Notes: generated from the sequence alone by a model not told the origin. DNA of 61,641 bases from Erysipelotrichaceae bacterium (GCA_017432885.1 JAFRIE010000039.1:1-61641); one strand, 5' to 3'; positions 43,988-53,012 are shown, counted from the first letter of the stretch. Numbers and translations are program-made.

Positions 43988-44017
43988 AAAAAGGATATCG
44001 GCTGATATCCTTTTTTT
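43988..44017. terminator. Bidirectional terminator after DUF885 gene
   Basis: Perfect AAAAAGGATATC/GATATCCTTTTT stem with GGCT loop. Confidence 0.88.
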
Positions 44018-44633
44018 ATTCTTCGACCCAGACCTGTTTTTCGTAGGTCTTGCTTTCATGATGTATGACTTTGTATTCGGGCTCGTGATAGATCTGCCTG
44101 TATTCGGCATCATGGTGGATGTAATCGGTCTGATAAGCCTGACAGTAGGATTCGCCGTAATAGATGGTTTTATTGTGCCAGGAATTGCAGTTTTCATCTT
44201 CATCGATATGTTTCAGAACTTCTTCCAGTGTTCCGGATACTTTTCCGCAGTTGCATTCATAGCCGTTGTAGCTATCCTGTCCGTATACGCTGCAGTAGGT
44301 ATCCTCTTCATCCCAGGCATCCTTTACCAGAACCGACTCCGTCCATCCTTCCTTGATCAATATGTTTTCATCCCAGGCAGGTTCGTTTATTGTAACGGTC
44401 TGCCAATGGCCTTTCTTTTCAGTCGGTGATTCATTCTCTTCGTTCTTAATTTCTATCTTTTCCTTGGCCTGGTCAGTGTTGGATGAATCATTCCCATCAG
44501 AGCTTTCCATTTGGCCAGAAAATGAAACAGGAAGATCCATTACGTCGTTTTCAGACTGATTCTTCTGCAGCATATACAAAGACAGAAAGATACCAATCAG
44601 AAGCACGACAGAAATCATGGTTCTTTTATTCAT
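44016..44633 (-). CDS. Membrane-anchored Cys/His-rich exported protein
   Basis: The 205 residues start with a signal-anchor (MNKRTMISVVLLIGIFLSLYML). An acidic, Ser/Asp/Glu-rich stalk follows (about 25-70), then a C-terminal region with CNCG...H...H spacing (about 125-155) that looks like a small zinc site, and aromatic-His repeats (YIHHDAEYRQIYHEPEYKVIHHE). Similar C-terminal regions follow many Bacillota adhesins, from family memory. Its start overlaps the stop of the LPETG gene by eight or eleven bases; the second ATG (44633) has the better spacing to AAAGGGG. It may be a partner of that surface protein. Confidence 0.65.
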   Translation of the reverse strand: MNKRTMISVVLLIGIFLSLYMLQKNQSENDVMDLPVSFSGQMESSDGNDSSNTDQAKEKIEIKNEENESPTEKKGHWQTVTINEPAWDENILIKEGWTESVLVKDAWDEEDTYCSVYGQDSYNGYECNCGKVSGTLEEVLKHIDEDENCNSWHNKTIYYGESYCQAYQTDYIHHDAEYRQIYHEPEYKVIHHESKTYEKQVWVEE

Positions 44634-47600
44634 CATTTCCCCTTTCTATACCGGTTTCAGGCAGAATGATCGCAATATTGGTTCGGTAATTTTCAATCTT
44701 TTCAAGCGAATGATCGGATCCTACGTTAACTGTATAGGCTTTCTTATCGATATAATAACCTTTTGGTGCGGCAATCTCCGTATAGGTGATTTCCGTTTCT
44801 TCTGCCTGCCCTTTAAGAATGATCGCTCCTTTGGAGACAGGATATTCTTCTATGTCATCTTCCAGATCTGTTTTCCCATAATAAGTTCCGTCTTCCAGAG
44901 AAGTGATCGAAACGATGTACATCCCGTCTCTGTTTAATCTGGAATCAAAAGTCTGCACCTCGTTTTTCATGTAAGAGTCTTGTGACAGATAGAAAGAAAA
45001 AGGTTCTTTTTTTTCCAGGTAGATACCGCCGGTGATAAAGGTTCCCAGATCTTTTTCACATAGAGATCCGTCGTTCCTGATCCGTCTGCTTGTAACATGA
45101 AACAGAGCTCCATTCAGTTTTACTGTTTTCCGGGTATTGGTTTTGTACAGGACCATCTCGGTTCGATATAGTCTGTCGATGCGGACGGTCTGTTCTGGAT
45201 CATTCAGATCTTTGTGAGAAATGATGAGCTGCAACTGTCCTTCTTCGTTTTCCAGATACAGTTCTTCATAAACAACAAAATCCTGTTCATCATGGCCTTC
45301 CAGATCGATCCAGAAGTCGACATTGGCACTGCCATGTGTGTTTTCCGGAACAAATTCCAGACTGTTTTCCATAAGAACTTCCTTTGATTCCTTATTGATC
45401 AGTTGTCCTATTAAACGATACTTCTTTCCCGGATACAGCCATTCATAAGTTACCGTATCTGTGATTTGAGTAATTCCATCCGCAACATGATTCTTATTCT
45501 TTGTATCCGCAAAGGAAGCTGAAGTATGGATCGCGACAATGCCGTTGATGATCTCATATTCTCTTCTATTCTCATCGATTATGATTTCCAGGTCACCGGC
45601 ATATGCATATACGCTGTCATCCGGCGTTTTTCTTTCCCGGATCGTATAGGTTTTTCCGAAAGCCAGTCCTTTAATGACCTGCGGTTCATCAGAAGAGATC
45701 CAAGAATACACAGATTTGCCGTCTTCGTCGAGAATTTCCAGCTCGGCTCCTTCCAGATAGTTTCCTAAAGAATCCTTTTTCGTTACGACGATTTCCGTAA
45801 CCTGTTCCTCTATTTCAACCGAATATTCGAATACGGCAGTGTTTTCTTCCCGGATATAAGCTTCTACCTGGAATTCTTCACCGTTCACGAGATATCCGTC
45901 TGATGCTTCCGTTTCTTGAATGTAGTAGATACCCGGAAGAAGTTCTTCCCCATTTTCATCTTTACTAAGACTTCCTTTACCGTCACGATCTGTAATGATT
46001 GTTCCGACTTTTTCTTTGTTTCCACTTTCTTCATTCAGCCTGCTGACAGAGAAGACGGCATTTTCCAGACTCCCAAAGCCTTGCGCCACCGTTTCCTGCG
46101 TTTCTTTATCGAACTTCTGTACGGATAATATAATTGCCTGCTTATTCTCGCTTTGAGTTATAAACTGACCGTTTACCTGCAGGTCCTGAGTACCTTGAAA
46201 TTCTGTAGAAACACTGCCATTTTCGTAAATGATGTGACCCAGGTAGATATTTTCATCTCTGGCAAAAGTAGACGGCGCCTTACTTTCTTCAATCGTGAAT
46301 GTTCCAATCGGAATAAAGAAGGATCCGTTTTCATCCAGAAGCAGTTCATCGCCTTTCAGATAATGGTCTGCATCAAAAAGGACTTCCGCTTTTAAATCCT
46401 CGTTTATGATCGGCCGAAATACCCATGTGTAAGACGGCCTGATGTTTTCCACGTCATCTTTTTGTGTGTCATAGTATTTTAAAGTGAATTCTGCTTCTTC
46501 CAGAAAAGAAACATCGTCTCTGTTCCGCGCGTTCTCCTTGTATAGAACCATTTTAAACGGATCGTTCAAAGGCGGCTCATAAGAATCCACTACAGTCGTT
46601 TTTGAAAGCGTGACTTTAGCGGTGTAGATGTTTTCATCCAGCTGGAATCCCGGACTCGGTTTCAGTTCTTTTACATAATAGGTTCCGGGTTTCAGTTCCT
46701 TTTCATTGGTCTTTCCGCTATTCTTCGTTTTCAGCAAGGCTACCCGATCTGTACATTCCATATTCTTATAGACGCCATACTCCGCTCCGGCCAGTGAATA
46801 GTTGTTTGGACAGTTCTTGATATAGTCGAAGTCCGTATCTGCCGGATGCTTCTTGATCTGAAGCTTTCCGGTCACGGGATCCGGACATGGTTCCGGCTTT
46901 CCCTGTTTCTGATAGTTCGTATTCCCCGGCGAATAGACCTCGATGGAACACGTCTGTCCCGGAGCCGAATAGTATTTACTGTCGTAATCGACATTCTCAC
47001 CGGAATCGACCCAGGCATAAGTCTTGTCGGATTTCAGGTAGTTCCATACAGTAGCCTGTATGGCTCCCGGAGACATTCCGTAATAGGTTCCCTTACTGAT
47101 GATTTCCGCTATTTTAGAAGTATCTTCTCCGATGTAGTTGTAGATCGATCCGGCCGCAGGAACCGTCTTATCTGTCTGAATACAGTAGGACTGTTCACCG
47201 CCTAAAAGAAAATTATACGTTCCTGTATATCCGCCACGGCTATGCAATCCCCAGGCAATCGTACCAAAACCGGAATACAGAACAGAAGTGGCCTTGTACA
47301 TAACGGTATTTTTAAAAATCTCAGATACATGATCGGTGTTTTTCCATAAGCCGGAGAACGTGACATCCTGATCGCGAATGGTCTGTGACTTCGGTTCCCA
47401 TCCCAGGAAAATCCAGCTGCCGATTGTTCTTGCGGCAGGATCTTCCGGTGTAACGGTTTCATTTTCATTTATACCTGACACAGGATCCGGAAGCAGCTCT
47501 AAAACTTCTTCCGGAAGCTTGCCGATACCGTCATATGCTCCGGCCTGTGAAAATATATAAGATACCGAATAGGTACGTTCTTCTTCCTCTGCCGGTTCCG

Positions 47601-47754
47601 GAAGGCTAACTTCCTCTGTGTCTGCCTCTTCTGAAAAACGGCCATCAAAGGATGCATAAAAACGGTTTTGATGAAATCTTTCCTCTCTACAGGGGGTCAG
47701 GGTCGAGGATACCAGTGTAAACAAAACAAGAAACGATTTCGATAAACATAACAT
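44626..47754 (-). CDS. SHIRT-thioester-SpaA-VaFE surface adhesin ending at LPETG
   Basis: The 1042-residue protein has a signal-like N-terminus (MLCLSKSFLVLFTLVSSTL). Next come a SHIRT-like domain (about 61-137: ELLPDP, WIFLGWEPKS, FSGLW) and a thioester (TED) domain with Cys191 in SYCIQTDK and Gln233 in GAIQATVW. Several SpaA/Cna-B-type domains (about 296-735) and a VaFE-type domain (about 750-875: ASFADTKNKNHVADG) follow. The C-terminus is ILPETGIERGNDE: LPETG with only seven residues after it and no hydrophobic helix. The TED can bind host surfaces covalently. The start directly follows the upstream gene stop (TAATATG). Confidence 0.85.
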   Translation of the reverse strand: MLCLSKSFLVLFTLVSSTLTPCREERFHQNRFYASFDGRFSEEADTEEVSLPEPAEEEERTYSVSYIFSQAGAYDGIGKLPEEVLELLPDPVSGINENETVTPEDPAARTIGSWIFLGWEPKSQTIRDQDVTFSGLWKNTDHVSEIFKNTVMYKATSVLYSGFGTIAWGLHSRGGYTGTYNFLLGGEQSYCIQTDKTVPAAGSIYNYIGEDTSKIAEIISKGTYYGMSPGAIQATVWNYLKSDKTYAWVDSGENVDYDSKYYSAPGQTCSIEVYSPGNTNYQKQGKPEPCPDPVTGKLQIKKHPADTDFDYIKNCPNNYSLAGAEYGVYKNMECTDRVALLKTKNSGKTNEKELKPGTYYVKELKPSPGFQLDENIYTAKVTLSKTTVVDSYEPPLNDPFKMVLYKENARNRDDVSFLEEAEFTLKYYDTQKDDVENIRPSYTWVFRPIINEDLKAEVLFDADHYLKGDELLLDENGSFFIPIGTFTIEESKAPSTFARDENIYLGHIIYENGSVSTEFQGTQDLQVNGQFITQSENKQAIILSVQKFDKETQETVAQGFGSLENAVFSVSRLNEESGNKEKVGTIITDRDGKGSLSKDENGEELLPGIYYIQETEASDGYLVNGEEFQVEAYIREENTAVFEYSVEIEEQVTEIVVTKKDSLGNYLEGAELEILDEDGKSVYSWISSDEPQVIKGLAFGKTYTIRERKTPDDSVYAYAGDLEIIIDENRREYEIINGIVAIHTSASFADTKNKNHVADGITQITDTVTYEWLYPGKKYRLIGQLINKESKEVLMENSLEFVPENTHGSANVDFWIDLEGHDEQDFVVYEELYLENEEGQLQLIISHKDLNDPEQTVRIDRLYRTEMVLYKTNTRKTVKLNGALFHVTSRRIRNDGSLCEKDLGTFITGGIYLEKKEPFSFYLSQDSYMKNEVQTFDSRLNRDGMYIVSITSLEDGTYYGKTDLEDDIEEYPVSKGAIILKGQAEETEITYTEIAAPKGYYIDKKAYTVNVGSDHSLEKIENYRTNIAIILPETGIERGNDE

Positions 47755-47755
47755 A

Positions 47756-47950
47756 TTAACTGACCCCCCGCAAAGAAAATATCAAACCGGAGCAGTCTAG
47801 TACTTTTCCGGTCTTGACCATATGTATGACGGATAGAAAATCGTCGGAACCCAGAATCAGGATCAGCAGAAAGAAGCTGATCAGTACAAACAGGATCCCG
47901 ACTAGAATGAACAATATATTCAGATTAATCGTTTTACTGACCTTTTGCAT
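47756..47950 (-). CDS. Small single-pass membrane protein (64 residues)
   Basis: MQKVSKTINLNILFILVGIL starts a strongly hydrophobic helix (about 13-36), followed by a short polar C-terminus. ATG 47950 follows GGGAGATAAC; the frame to 48028 adds residues with no ribosome binding site. Its stop is one base from the start of the surface adhesin, so translation is coupled. No family recognised. A role with the adhesin, such as export or assembly, is only inferred from position. Confidence 0.55.
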   Translation of the reverse strand: MQKVSKTINLNILFILVGILFVLISFFLLILILGSDDFLSVIHMVKTGKVLDCSGLIFSLRGVS

Positions 47951-48017
47951 GTTATCTCCCTCTGTATCGTTATTCCCGAAAATCGGATGGATTCCTAAAT
48001 AAGTTGCATTTAACAAT

Positions 48018-48039
48018 AAAAAAGCCATATTTCTATGAC
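48018..48039 (-). terminator. Terminator after alr
   Basis: On the minus strand GTCATA-GAAA-TATGGC (48024-48039), six pairs, is followed by six T's. Confidence 0.6.
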
Positions 48040-48069
48040 TTTATGTCTGTATTTATGAACTGATTTCTC

Positions 48070-49146
48070 TTAGAACCGCGGATCGATCCTGTTGACGATC
48101 TTTCCTTCGCTGACATAGATCCTTCTGATCCTGTCGGACATAGAAGTCAGCAGTTCATATGTGATCGTATTCAGCTCTTCCGCGCGTTTTGCGATATCGA
48201 CATGTTCACCGAACAGTTCCACTTTTGTTCCGGAAGAATGAGAATATTTCGTCAGAATCATCAGCTGATCCATGCAGATACTTCCGACGATCTTTCCATA
48301 TTCGTTTTCTACATAGACATCTTTTCCGGTATTCGAACGGTAGAAACCGTCCGCATAACCTAAAGGAATCGTCAGAATATAACCTTTCCCGTCGCTGGTG
48401 TAGTGCCTTCCGTAAGATACCGTATCTCCTGCAGAAAGCTGCTTGCACATGACGACCTCGCTGTATAGAGATACGCACGGTTTTAATCCGAATTCATGCG
48501 CACTGTAACCCAGCAAGCCGATGCCGATACGCCGGGCATTGCAGATGTCGTCGTCGATGATGATTGCGGCGTCGGTTGCGGACATGTGGATGTACCGGAA
48601 GCTGTAGTTCAAGGACAATACACATTCCCGGAACAAAGCATACTGATTCCTGGAGTATTCCGCATCCGTGTCAGCACTGGAGAAGTGAGACATTACACCC
48701 TCGACATTTGCTTTCTTTTCTTTCAGCAGGTCAAGAACCACTTTTGCTTCAGAAACATTCACACCGATACGGTTCATTCCTGTATTCAGTTTTAGATGGA
48801 CTTTTACGTCTTCCAGATTCGCTTTTTGAACAAAGTCCTTGCTTACGGTAACAATACTAAGATCATTCTTTTTAATTAGATCCATAGAGTTTTCAGGAAC
48901 ATATCCCAGGATCAGGATCTGAGATTGAATCCCGTTTTTTCTCAGTCTCAGTGCCTCATCCAGACTGGATACCGCAAAAAAACGGATCCCGCACTCCTCA
49001 AGCGCTCTCGCTTCCATGTAATCTACCGTGCCATAACCGTTTGCCTTAACAACGCCGATGATCTCTTTTTCAGAGTTATCCCGGAATTTTATGGCATTGA
49101 ATTTCAGTCTATCCAGGTTTATTTCGACATAAGAATTTCTATACAT
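48070..49146 (-). CDS. alr: Alanine racemase
   Basis: PLP enzyme that makes D-alanine for peptidoglycan. The 358 residues have the PLP-lysine motif VVKANGYG (near 33-40), the GMNRIGV segment and the catalytic-Tyr-bearing region near LGYADGFYR. The ATG at 49146 lies six bases after TAAAAT with no Shine-Dalgarno sequence, so the mRNA is probably leaderless. The gene is single. It diverges from a tRNA cluster, and a terminator separates it from the surface-protein operon. Confidence 0.95.
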   Translation of the reverse strand: MYRNSYVEINLDRLKFNAIKFRDNSEKEIIGVVKANGYGTVDYMEARALEECGIRFFAVSSLDEALRLRKNGIQSQILILGYVPENSMDLIKKNDLSIVTVSKDFVQKANLEDVKVHLKLNTGMNRIGVNVSEAKVVLDLLKEKKANVEGVMSHFSSADTDAEYSRNQYALFRECVLSLNYSFRYIHMSATDAAIIIDDDICNARRIGIGLLGYSAHEFGLKPCVSLYSEVVMCKQLSAGDTVSYGRHYTSDGKGYILTIPLGYADGFYRSNTGKDVYVENEYGKIVGSICMDQLMILTKYSHSSGTKVELFGEHVDIAKRAEELNTITYELLTSMSDRIRRIYVSEGKIVNRIDPRF

Positions 49147-49152
49147 ATTTTT

Positions 49153-49158
49153 ATTTTA
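49153..49158 (-). promoter_or_regulatory. -10 element giving a leaderless alr transcript
   Basis: Minus-strand TAAAAT, six-base gap AAAAAT, then ATG. Confidence 0.6.
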
Positions 49159-49164
49159 ACCTAA

Positions 49165-49193
49165 TTGACTAAAAAAAGAACGTATGTTAAGAT
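49165..49193 (+). promoter_or_regulatory. Promoter of the tRNA-Val/tRNA-Thr pair
   Basis: TTGACT (49165-49170), 17 bases, TAAGAT (49188-49193) with an upstream TG making an extended -10. The start would be about 12 bases before tRNA-Val. Confidence 0.8.
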
Positions 49194-49211
49194 TATTAAG
49201 CGTAAAAAATC

Positions 49212-49287
49212 GGAGACTTAGCTCAGTTGGGAGAGCACCTGCCTTACAAGCAGGGGGTCACAGGTTCGAGCCCTGTAGTCTCCACCA
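49212..49287 (+). tRNA. tRNA-Val(UAC)
   Basis: Acceptor GGAGACT/AGTCTCC, anticodon arm CTGCC-TTACAAG-with anticodon TAC, T-loop GTTCGAG and encoded ACCA. 76 bases. Confidence 0.95.
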
Positions 49288-49290
49288 TCC

Positions 49291-49366
49291 GCCAACTTAG
49301 CGCAATAGGTAGAGCAACTGATTTGTAATCAGTAGGTTACGGGTTCGATTCCTGTAGTTGGCACCA
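49291..49366 (+). tRNA. tRNA-Thr(UGU)
   Basis: Acceptor GCCAACT/AGTTGGC, anticodon loop with TGT flanked by CTGAT/ATCAG, T-loop GTTCGAT and encoded ACCA. 76 bases, three bases after tRNA-Val. Confidence 0.95.
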
Positions 49367-49376
49367 GAAAAAAACA

Positions 49377-49405
49377 AAAACATCGTTATTGACGATGTTT
49401 TTTTA
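49377..49405 (+). terminator. Terminator after the tRNA pair
   Basis: AACATCGT-TATTG-ACGATGTT stem-loop followed by a long T-run. Confidence 0.85.
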
Positions 49406-49617
49406 TTTCTGTTTTTCAAAAACAGTAAATATTTCTAAAAGCTGTATTCTCAACCAGTTTCCTGCCATTTCGATACGAGTCCTGTCGTATTGTTCCGTTT
49501 ATCTCATTATAAATGTATCGGGAGATATTTTAAAACAGGGCATAAAGTCATGAATACATTTGGACCATTTCTGTTTATGATGGATAATAGAAGCGAATAG
49601 AATCCGACAGAAAAAAA
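49406..49617. other. Non-coding stretch with two hairpins and no gene
   Basis: CTGTTTTT-C-AAAAACAG (49409-49425) and ATACGA-GTCCTG-TCGTAT (about 49473-49490) can form hairpins. No open frame, known RNA or tRNA remnant was identified. A TAGAAT at 49598-49603 may be the -10 of the next gene, with about seven untranslated bases. Confidence 0.4.
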
Positions 49618-50655
49618 ATGAACGACAATCAGATTAAGACATGCGATGAAGTGACGGTATGTGGCAGGAACTACCGGATTGTAAGACTGCTGGGGCACGG
49701 AAAAGGCGGCTATTCCTATCTTGCAGAGTGTGACAGTCTTTTTTATGTACTGAAACAGATCCATCATGAGCCTTGTGATTATTACGTATTTGGTGACAAG
49801 TTTGAAGCGGAATGCAGAGATTATCTGCGTCTGAAAGACGCCGGTATCAGAATGCCGGAGATGATCGCCTCGGACAAAGAAAGTGAAAGGATCGTCAAAG
49901 AATACACCGAAGGAGAAAGCGTCTTTGATCTGCTGAAGAATAATAAGACAATAGAAGCATATCTTCCACAGGTTTACGAAATGGCCGCCCGGGCAGAAGA
50001 ACACGGTCTAAACATCGATTATTTCCCGACGAACTTCATCATCCGTGAAGGAGAACTGTGGTATGTGGACTATGAATGTAACAAATATATGGAGGAATGG
50101 AATTTCGTAAACTGGGGAAGCAGATACTGGAAAAGAACACCTGAATTTGAAGCTTATCTGAAAGAGCACGATAAACAGATCTGTTTTGAAGCCGCTGCGG
50201 AAACAGATGCTTCTGTCATCAGCGGACTGCGCCGAGTCGTCTGGAGTACTACTTATCGGAATATCTATCCGGATGACGTGATCGACCATTATGATTATCC
50301 TTCTCATATAAGAAAAGATCGGGAAAGGATCCATAACAAGAACTATCATGTCTACCTTATCAAGGAAGGAGATCTTCCCATCGGTTATTTCTACTTTGAA
50401 CATACAAGCGGTCTACATATCCAGTCCCTTTATGTCTTGAAGGAATATCAGAAAAACGGAATCGGAAAAAAGGTATTCTCTTTCCTTCGCCAGTACTGTG
50501 AAAAAAACGGTCTGGATCATTTTACTTGGGAATGCAACCAACATAATTACAATGCCCGTGCCTTCTATGAACACATGGGTGGAATCAACATAAAAGAGAA
50601 TGTCGGGCATGAAAACAAAAGAGACGATCAGATTACTTATTCTTTCAAAATCTAG
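49618..50655 (+). CDS. Kinase-like domain fused to a GNAT acetyltransferase
   Basis: Residues 1-185 resemble a small protein-kinase/aminoglycoside-phosphotransferase fold: LGHGKGGYSY (25-34) as glycine loop, VLKQIHHE with the ATP-site Lys, NIDYFPTNFII as catalytic loop and YVDYE in place of DFG. Residues 197-345 are a GNAT domain: RRVVWSTTYRNIYPDD and the acetyl-CoA loop LYVLKEYQKNGIGKK. A two-activity enzyme of this type recalls bifunctional aminoglycoside-modifying enzymes, but the order and sequences differ and the substrate is unknown. No Shine-Dalgarno sequence precedes the ATG; only an A-run does. Confidence 0.75.
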   Translation: MNDNQIKTCDEVTVCGRNYRIVRLLGHGKGGYSYLAECDSLFYVLKQIHHEPCDYYVFGDKFEAECRDYLRLKDAGIRMPEMIASDKESERIVKEYTEGESVFDLLKNNKTIEAYLPQVYEMAARAEEHGLNIDYFPTNFIIREGELWYVDYECNKYMEEWNFVNWGSRYWKRTPEFEAYLKEHDKQICFEAAAETDASVISGLRRVVWSTTYRNIYPDDVIDHYDYPSHIRKDRERIHNKNYHVYLIKEGDLPIGYFYFEHTSGLHIQSLYVLKEYQKNGIGKKVFSFLRQYCEKNGLDHFTWECNQHNYNARAFYEHMGGINIKENVGHENKRDDQITYSFKI

Positions 50656-50666
50656 GCTTTTTTCTG

Positions 50667-50672
50667 TATAAT
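50667..50672 (+). promoter_or_regulatory. -10 element ten bases before the NlpC/P60-type gene
   Basis: TATAAT ends ten bases before the ATG at 50683, preceded by T; about three untranslated bases expected. Confidence 0.5.
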
Positions 50673-50682
50673 ATTAAATTGT

Positions 50683-52044
50683 ATGGAAACGCTTCTGAAA
50701 GAACAGTCTGATTTAAAGCAGCAGCTAAAAAAGAGTATTCTGATTACTTGTCTGGTATTCGTATTCTGCGGCTTGCTTTATGACCGCATTACACAGAAAG
50801 TCAATATCAGCGACCGGTATATTGAAAACGGCAATATCATCGTTGTTCTAGATGGCGAGGGACAGTGCTACATTGGCGATGATCTAAACGGCGCGGAATG
50901 GGTCAGAAGTGACGAAAACAATGTCTGTGTCATGCCGCTGATCGATAAAGGCAATATTTATATCAGAAACAAATATAATCATCTGTGCGAAACGCTGGAA
51001 GACCAGAAGTTCAGTTATGTTGAAAGCATCAAGATCAACTACGGCACGGTATATCTGGCGATCGACGGAAAAGAGAAAGTGACCTATACGTCTTCCTTAA
51101 CGGGTGTTGTCGATGAGCCGGTCGTCTTTTCTAGTGACAACGAACAGATCGCTACGGTTGATTCCGACGGAACGGTACACGGTCTTTCGAAAGGGAAGGC
51201 AAATCTTACTGTTACCTACGGCGATAAGCAGGATTCTGTGGAAATCATCGTTACCGACCTGATTACGACTATGGCACCAGAATATGATATGGAAAAACCG
51301 TTCCTGCCATGTGGTGTATTTTCAAAAGAAGACAATGATCTGATGGATGAGATCCTTTTTTCTAGAGTTGAAAAAGCTGGATATCACACCAGAGCCGGAG
51401 CCGTGGCAGCCGGAAGATTTCTGGCCATGGAATTCCCTTACAGGATCAATTATTTTACCGAAAACGGACGTATGGGCTCCTGCAGAGGCAACTATATCGA
51501 CGGTGAAGGGAGATACTATCACCGCGGCCTTTATCTGGATCCTTCCCGTTACGAAAACATAAACATGGATTACACCATGTCCGGGCCTGCACCTTGGGGA
51601 TGCACGATCTATGAAGCGTCTTATAACCGAAATGCCGCAAATGGTCTGGACTGCAGCGGTTCCATGACCTGGATCCTGGTCCAGGCCGGATATGATCCGG
51701 GAGATATCGGGGCCGGTATTACGCCTTGGTGTCTGGCTATGGCCGATCTGGGTGAAAGAATCTGGTTGGCAGATGCTTATGATAATAAGACACTTAAAGT
51801 CGGAGACCTGTTAAGCGGCGGTGACGGCGGTCCTGAAGGCGGCGGACACATTGCCATGTGCGTAGGAATCGATAAAGAAGGTTATGTCTATGTAGCCGAA
51901 GAACTTGGTTACCATTACTATTGGGGATATATGATCCGGAAATATGACCGTGCAGGTCTGCTGCATTATTTCTACTGGCAGGTCGACATGGATGAATTCT
52001 ATGGCGAGGACGGCAATCTGACCGATTATTGGATCGAAGAATAA
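50683..52044 (+). CDS. Membrane-anchored Big_2 plus NlpC/P60-like hydrolase
   Basis: The 453-residue protein has one N-terminal transmembrane helix (about 18-34), a variable segment, and a Big_2 Ig-like domain (about 118-190: VVFSSDNEQIATVDSDGTVHGLSKGKA pattern). A C-terminal cysteine-peptidase-like domain follows, with Cys324 in NGLDCSGSMTW and His389 in GGGHIAMCVG. The layout fits a cell-wall endopeptidase held in the membrane. The NlpC-like domain is longer than usual, with extra Cys residues (267, 307, 350). Start ten bases after TATAAT; a terminator follows the stop. Confidence 0.82.
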   Translation: METLLKEQSDLKQQLKKSILITCLVFVFCGLLYDRITQKVNISDRYIENGNIIVVLDGEGQCYIGDDLNGAEWVRSDENNVCVMPLIDKGNIYIRNKYNHLCETLEDQKFSYVESIKINYGTVYLAIDGKEKVTYTSSLTGVVDEPVVFSSDNEQIATVDSDGTVHGLSKGKANLTVTYGDKQDSVEIIVTDLITTMAPEYDMEKPFLPCGVFSKEDNDLMDEILFSRVEKAGYHTRAGAVAAGRFLAMEFPYRINYFTENGRMGSCRGNYIDGEGRYYHRGLYLDPSRYENINMDYTMSGPAPWGCTIYEASYNRNAANGLDCSGSMTWILVQAGYDPGDIGAGITPWCLAMADLGERIWLADAYDNKTLKVGDLLSGGDGGPEGGGHIAMCVGIDKEGYVYVAEELGYHYYWGYMIRKYDRAGLLHYFYWQVDMDEFYGEDGNLTDYWIEE

Positions 52045-52045
52045 G

Positions 52046-52071
52046 AAAAGCTCTGAATTCAGAGCTTTTTT
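52046..52071. terminator. Bidirectional terminator
   Basis: AAAAGCTCTG/CAGAGCTTTT stem with AATT loop between convergent genes. Confidence 0.88.
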
Positions 52072-52082
52072 GTTGGATGGGT

Positions 52083-52931
52083 CTATTTTTTGATATAGGC
52101 AATGGCGCAGGCGTTTGATCCAATGTGTGCCCCTACGGTCGCACCTACCGGGATAAGCTGCTCATCCTTGATGTCGTAGCCTGCCTCTCTTAATTTGTCT
52201 GCCAGTTTATAGGCGTTTTCCTTAACCTTCGTATACATGACATAGATCGGAAAACGCAAATCCGGTTCTTGTACGGAAAGGCGTTCGACAATATAATGGA
52301 TCGCTTTCTGCAGACCGATGTGTTTGGAGACGATCTCGGCCTTTCCCTGTGAATTTGCGGAACAGTGCATGATCGGTTTGATATGTCCCAGCCGTGCGAT
52401 ATAGAATTCAACGTTTGACAGCCTGCCGTTCTTATACAGATATTCCAGTGTATCCATGGCGGTATAGATCTCGGTCTTTGTCTTAAGACTTTCCATCGCT
52501 TCCGCAATTTCTTTTCCGCTTTTTCCCTGATCTCTCAGCCGTACGGCTTCTTCTACCAGCAGTCTCTGTCCGCCGGTACAGGTCAATGTATCAATGACGT
52601 AGATGCCTTCATATCCGACTGTATTGTATACCGACATCGCCGTCTGATAGTCTCCCGATAATCCGGAAGATAACGGCAAATAAACGACTTCATCGCCATT
52701 CTCCTTGGCTTTCAGAAATAGATCTTCAAACAGAGAAGGGGATGGCTGAGATGTTTTAGGAAACTTAGGATCGCTTTCCAGACGATTAAAGAATTCATCT
52801 TTCGTGATGGAAATATTTTCTAGATAATGATCTTCACCAAAGCTTACGGACATAGGCATGTGAACAACATTCATTTTTTCCAGTTCGACCAGCTCGAAAT
52901 CGGCGGCCGAGTCTGTTGCGACGATTACCAT
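52083..52931 (-). CDS. DegV family fatty-acid-binding protein
   Basis: DegV/FakB proteins bind a fatty acid and present it to the FakA kinase for acyl-phosphate formation. The 282 residues have the N-terminal IVATDSAADF, the TSQPSPSLFED motif around the lipid head group, SSGLSGDYQTA and the GGQRLLVEEA segment. GGAGG lies about nine bases before the ATG. Single gene; no fakA nearby, which is common for extra FakB copies. Confidence 0.92.
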   Translation of the reverse strand: MVIVATDSAADFELVELEKMNVVHMPMSVSFGEDHYLENISITKDEFFNRLESDPKFPKTSQPSPSLFEDLFLKAKENGDEVVYLPLSSGLSGDYQTAMSVYNTVGYEGIYVIDTLTCTGGQRLLVEEAVRLRDQGKSGKEIAEAMESLKTKTEIYTAMDTLEYLYKNGRLSNVEFYIARLGHIKPIMHCSANSQGKAEIVSKHIGLQKAIHYIVERLSVQEPDLRFPIYVMYTKVKENAYKLADKLREAGYDIKDEQLIPVGATVGAHIGSNACAIAYIKK

Positions 52932-53012
52932 AGACGATACCTCCTTTTGATTACTTATTATTATAAAGTATTTTCAGTTTTGCAAATATGAGGATGATCT
53001 GTAAGATACGGT

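Noticed and set aside
49473..49490. tRNA remnant after the tRNA pair
   Set aside because: GATACGAGTCCTGT resembles a T-arm, but it is better explained as a simple hairpin; no acceptor or anticodon arm is found.
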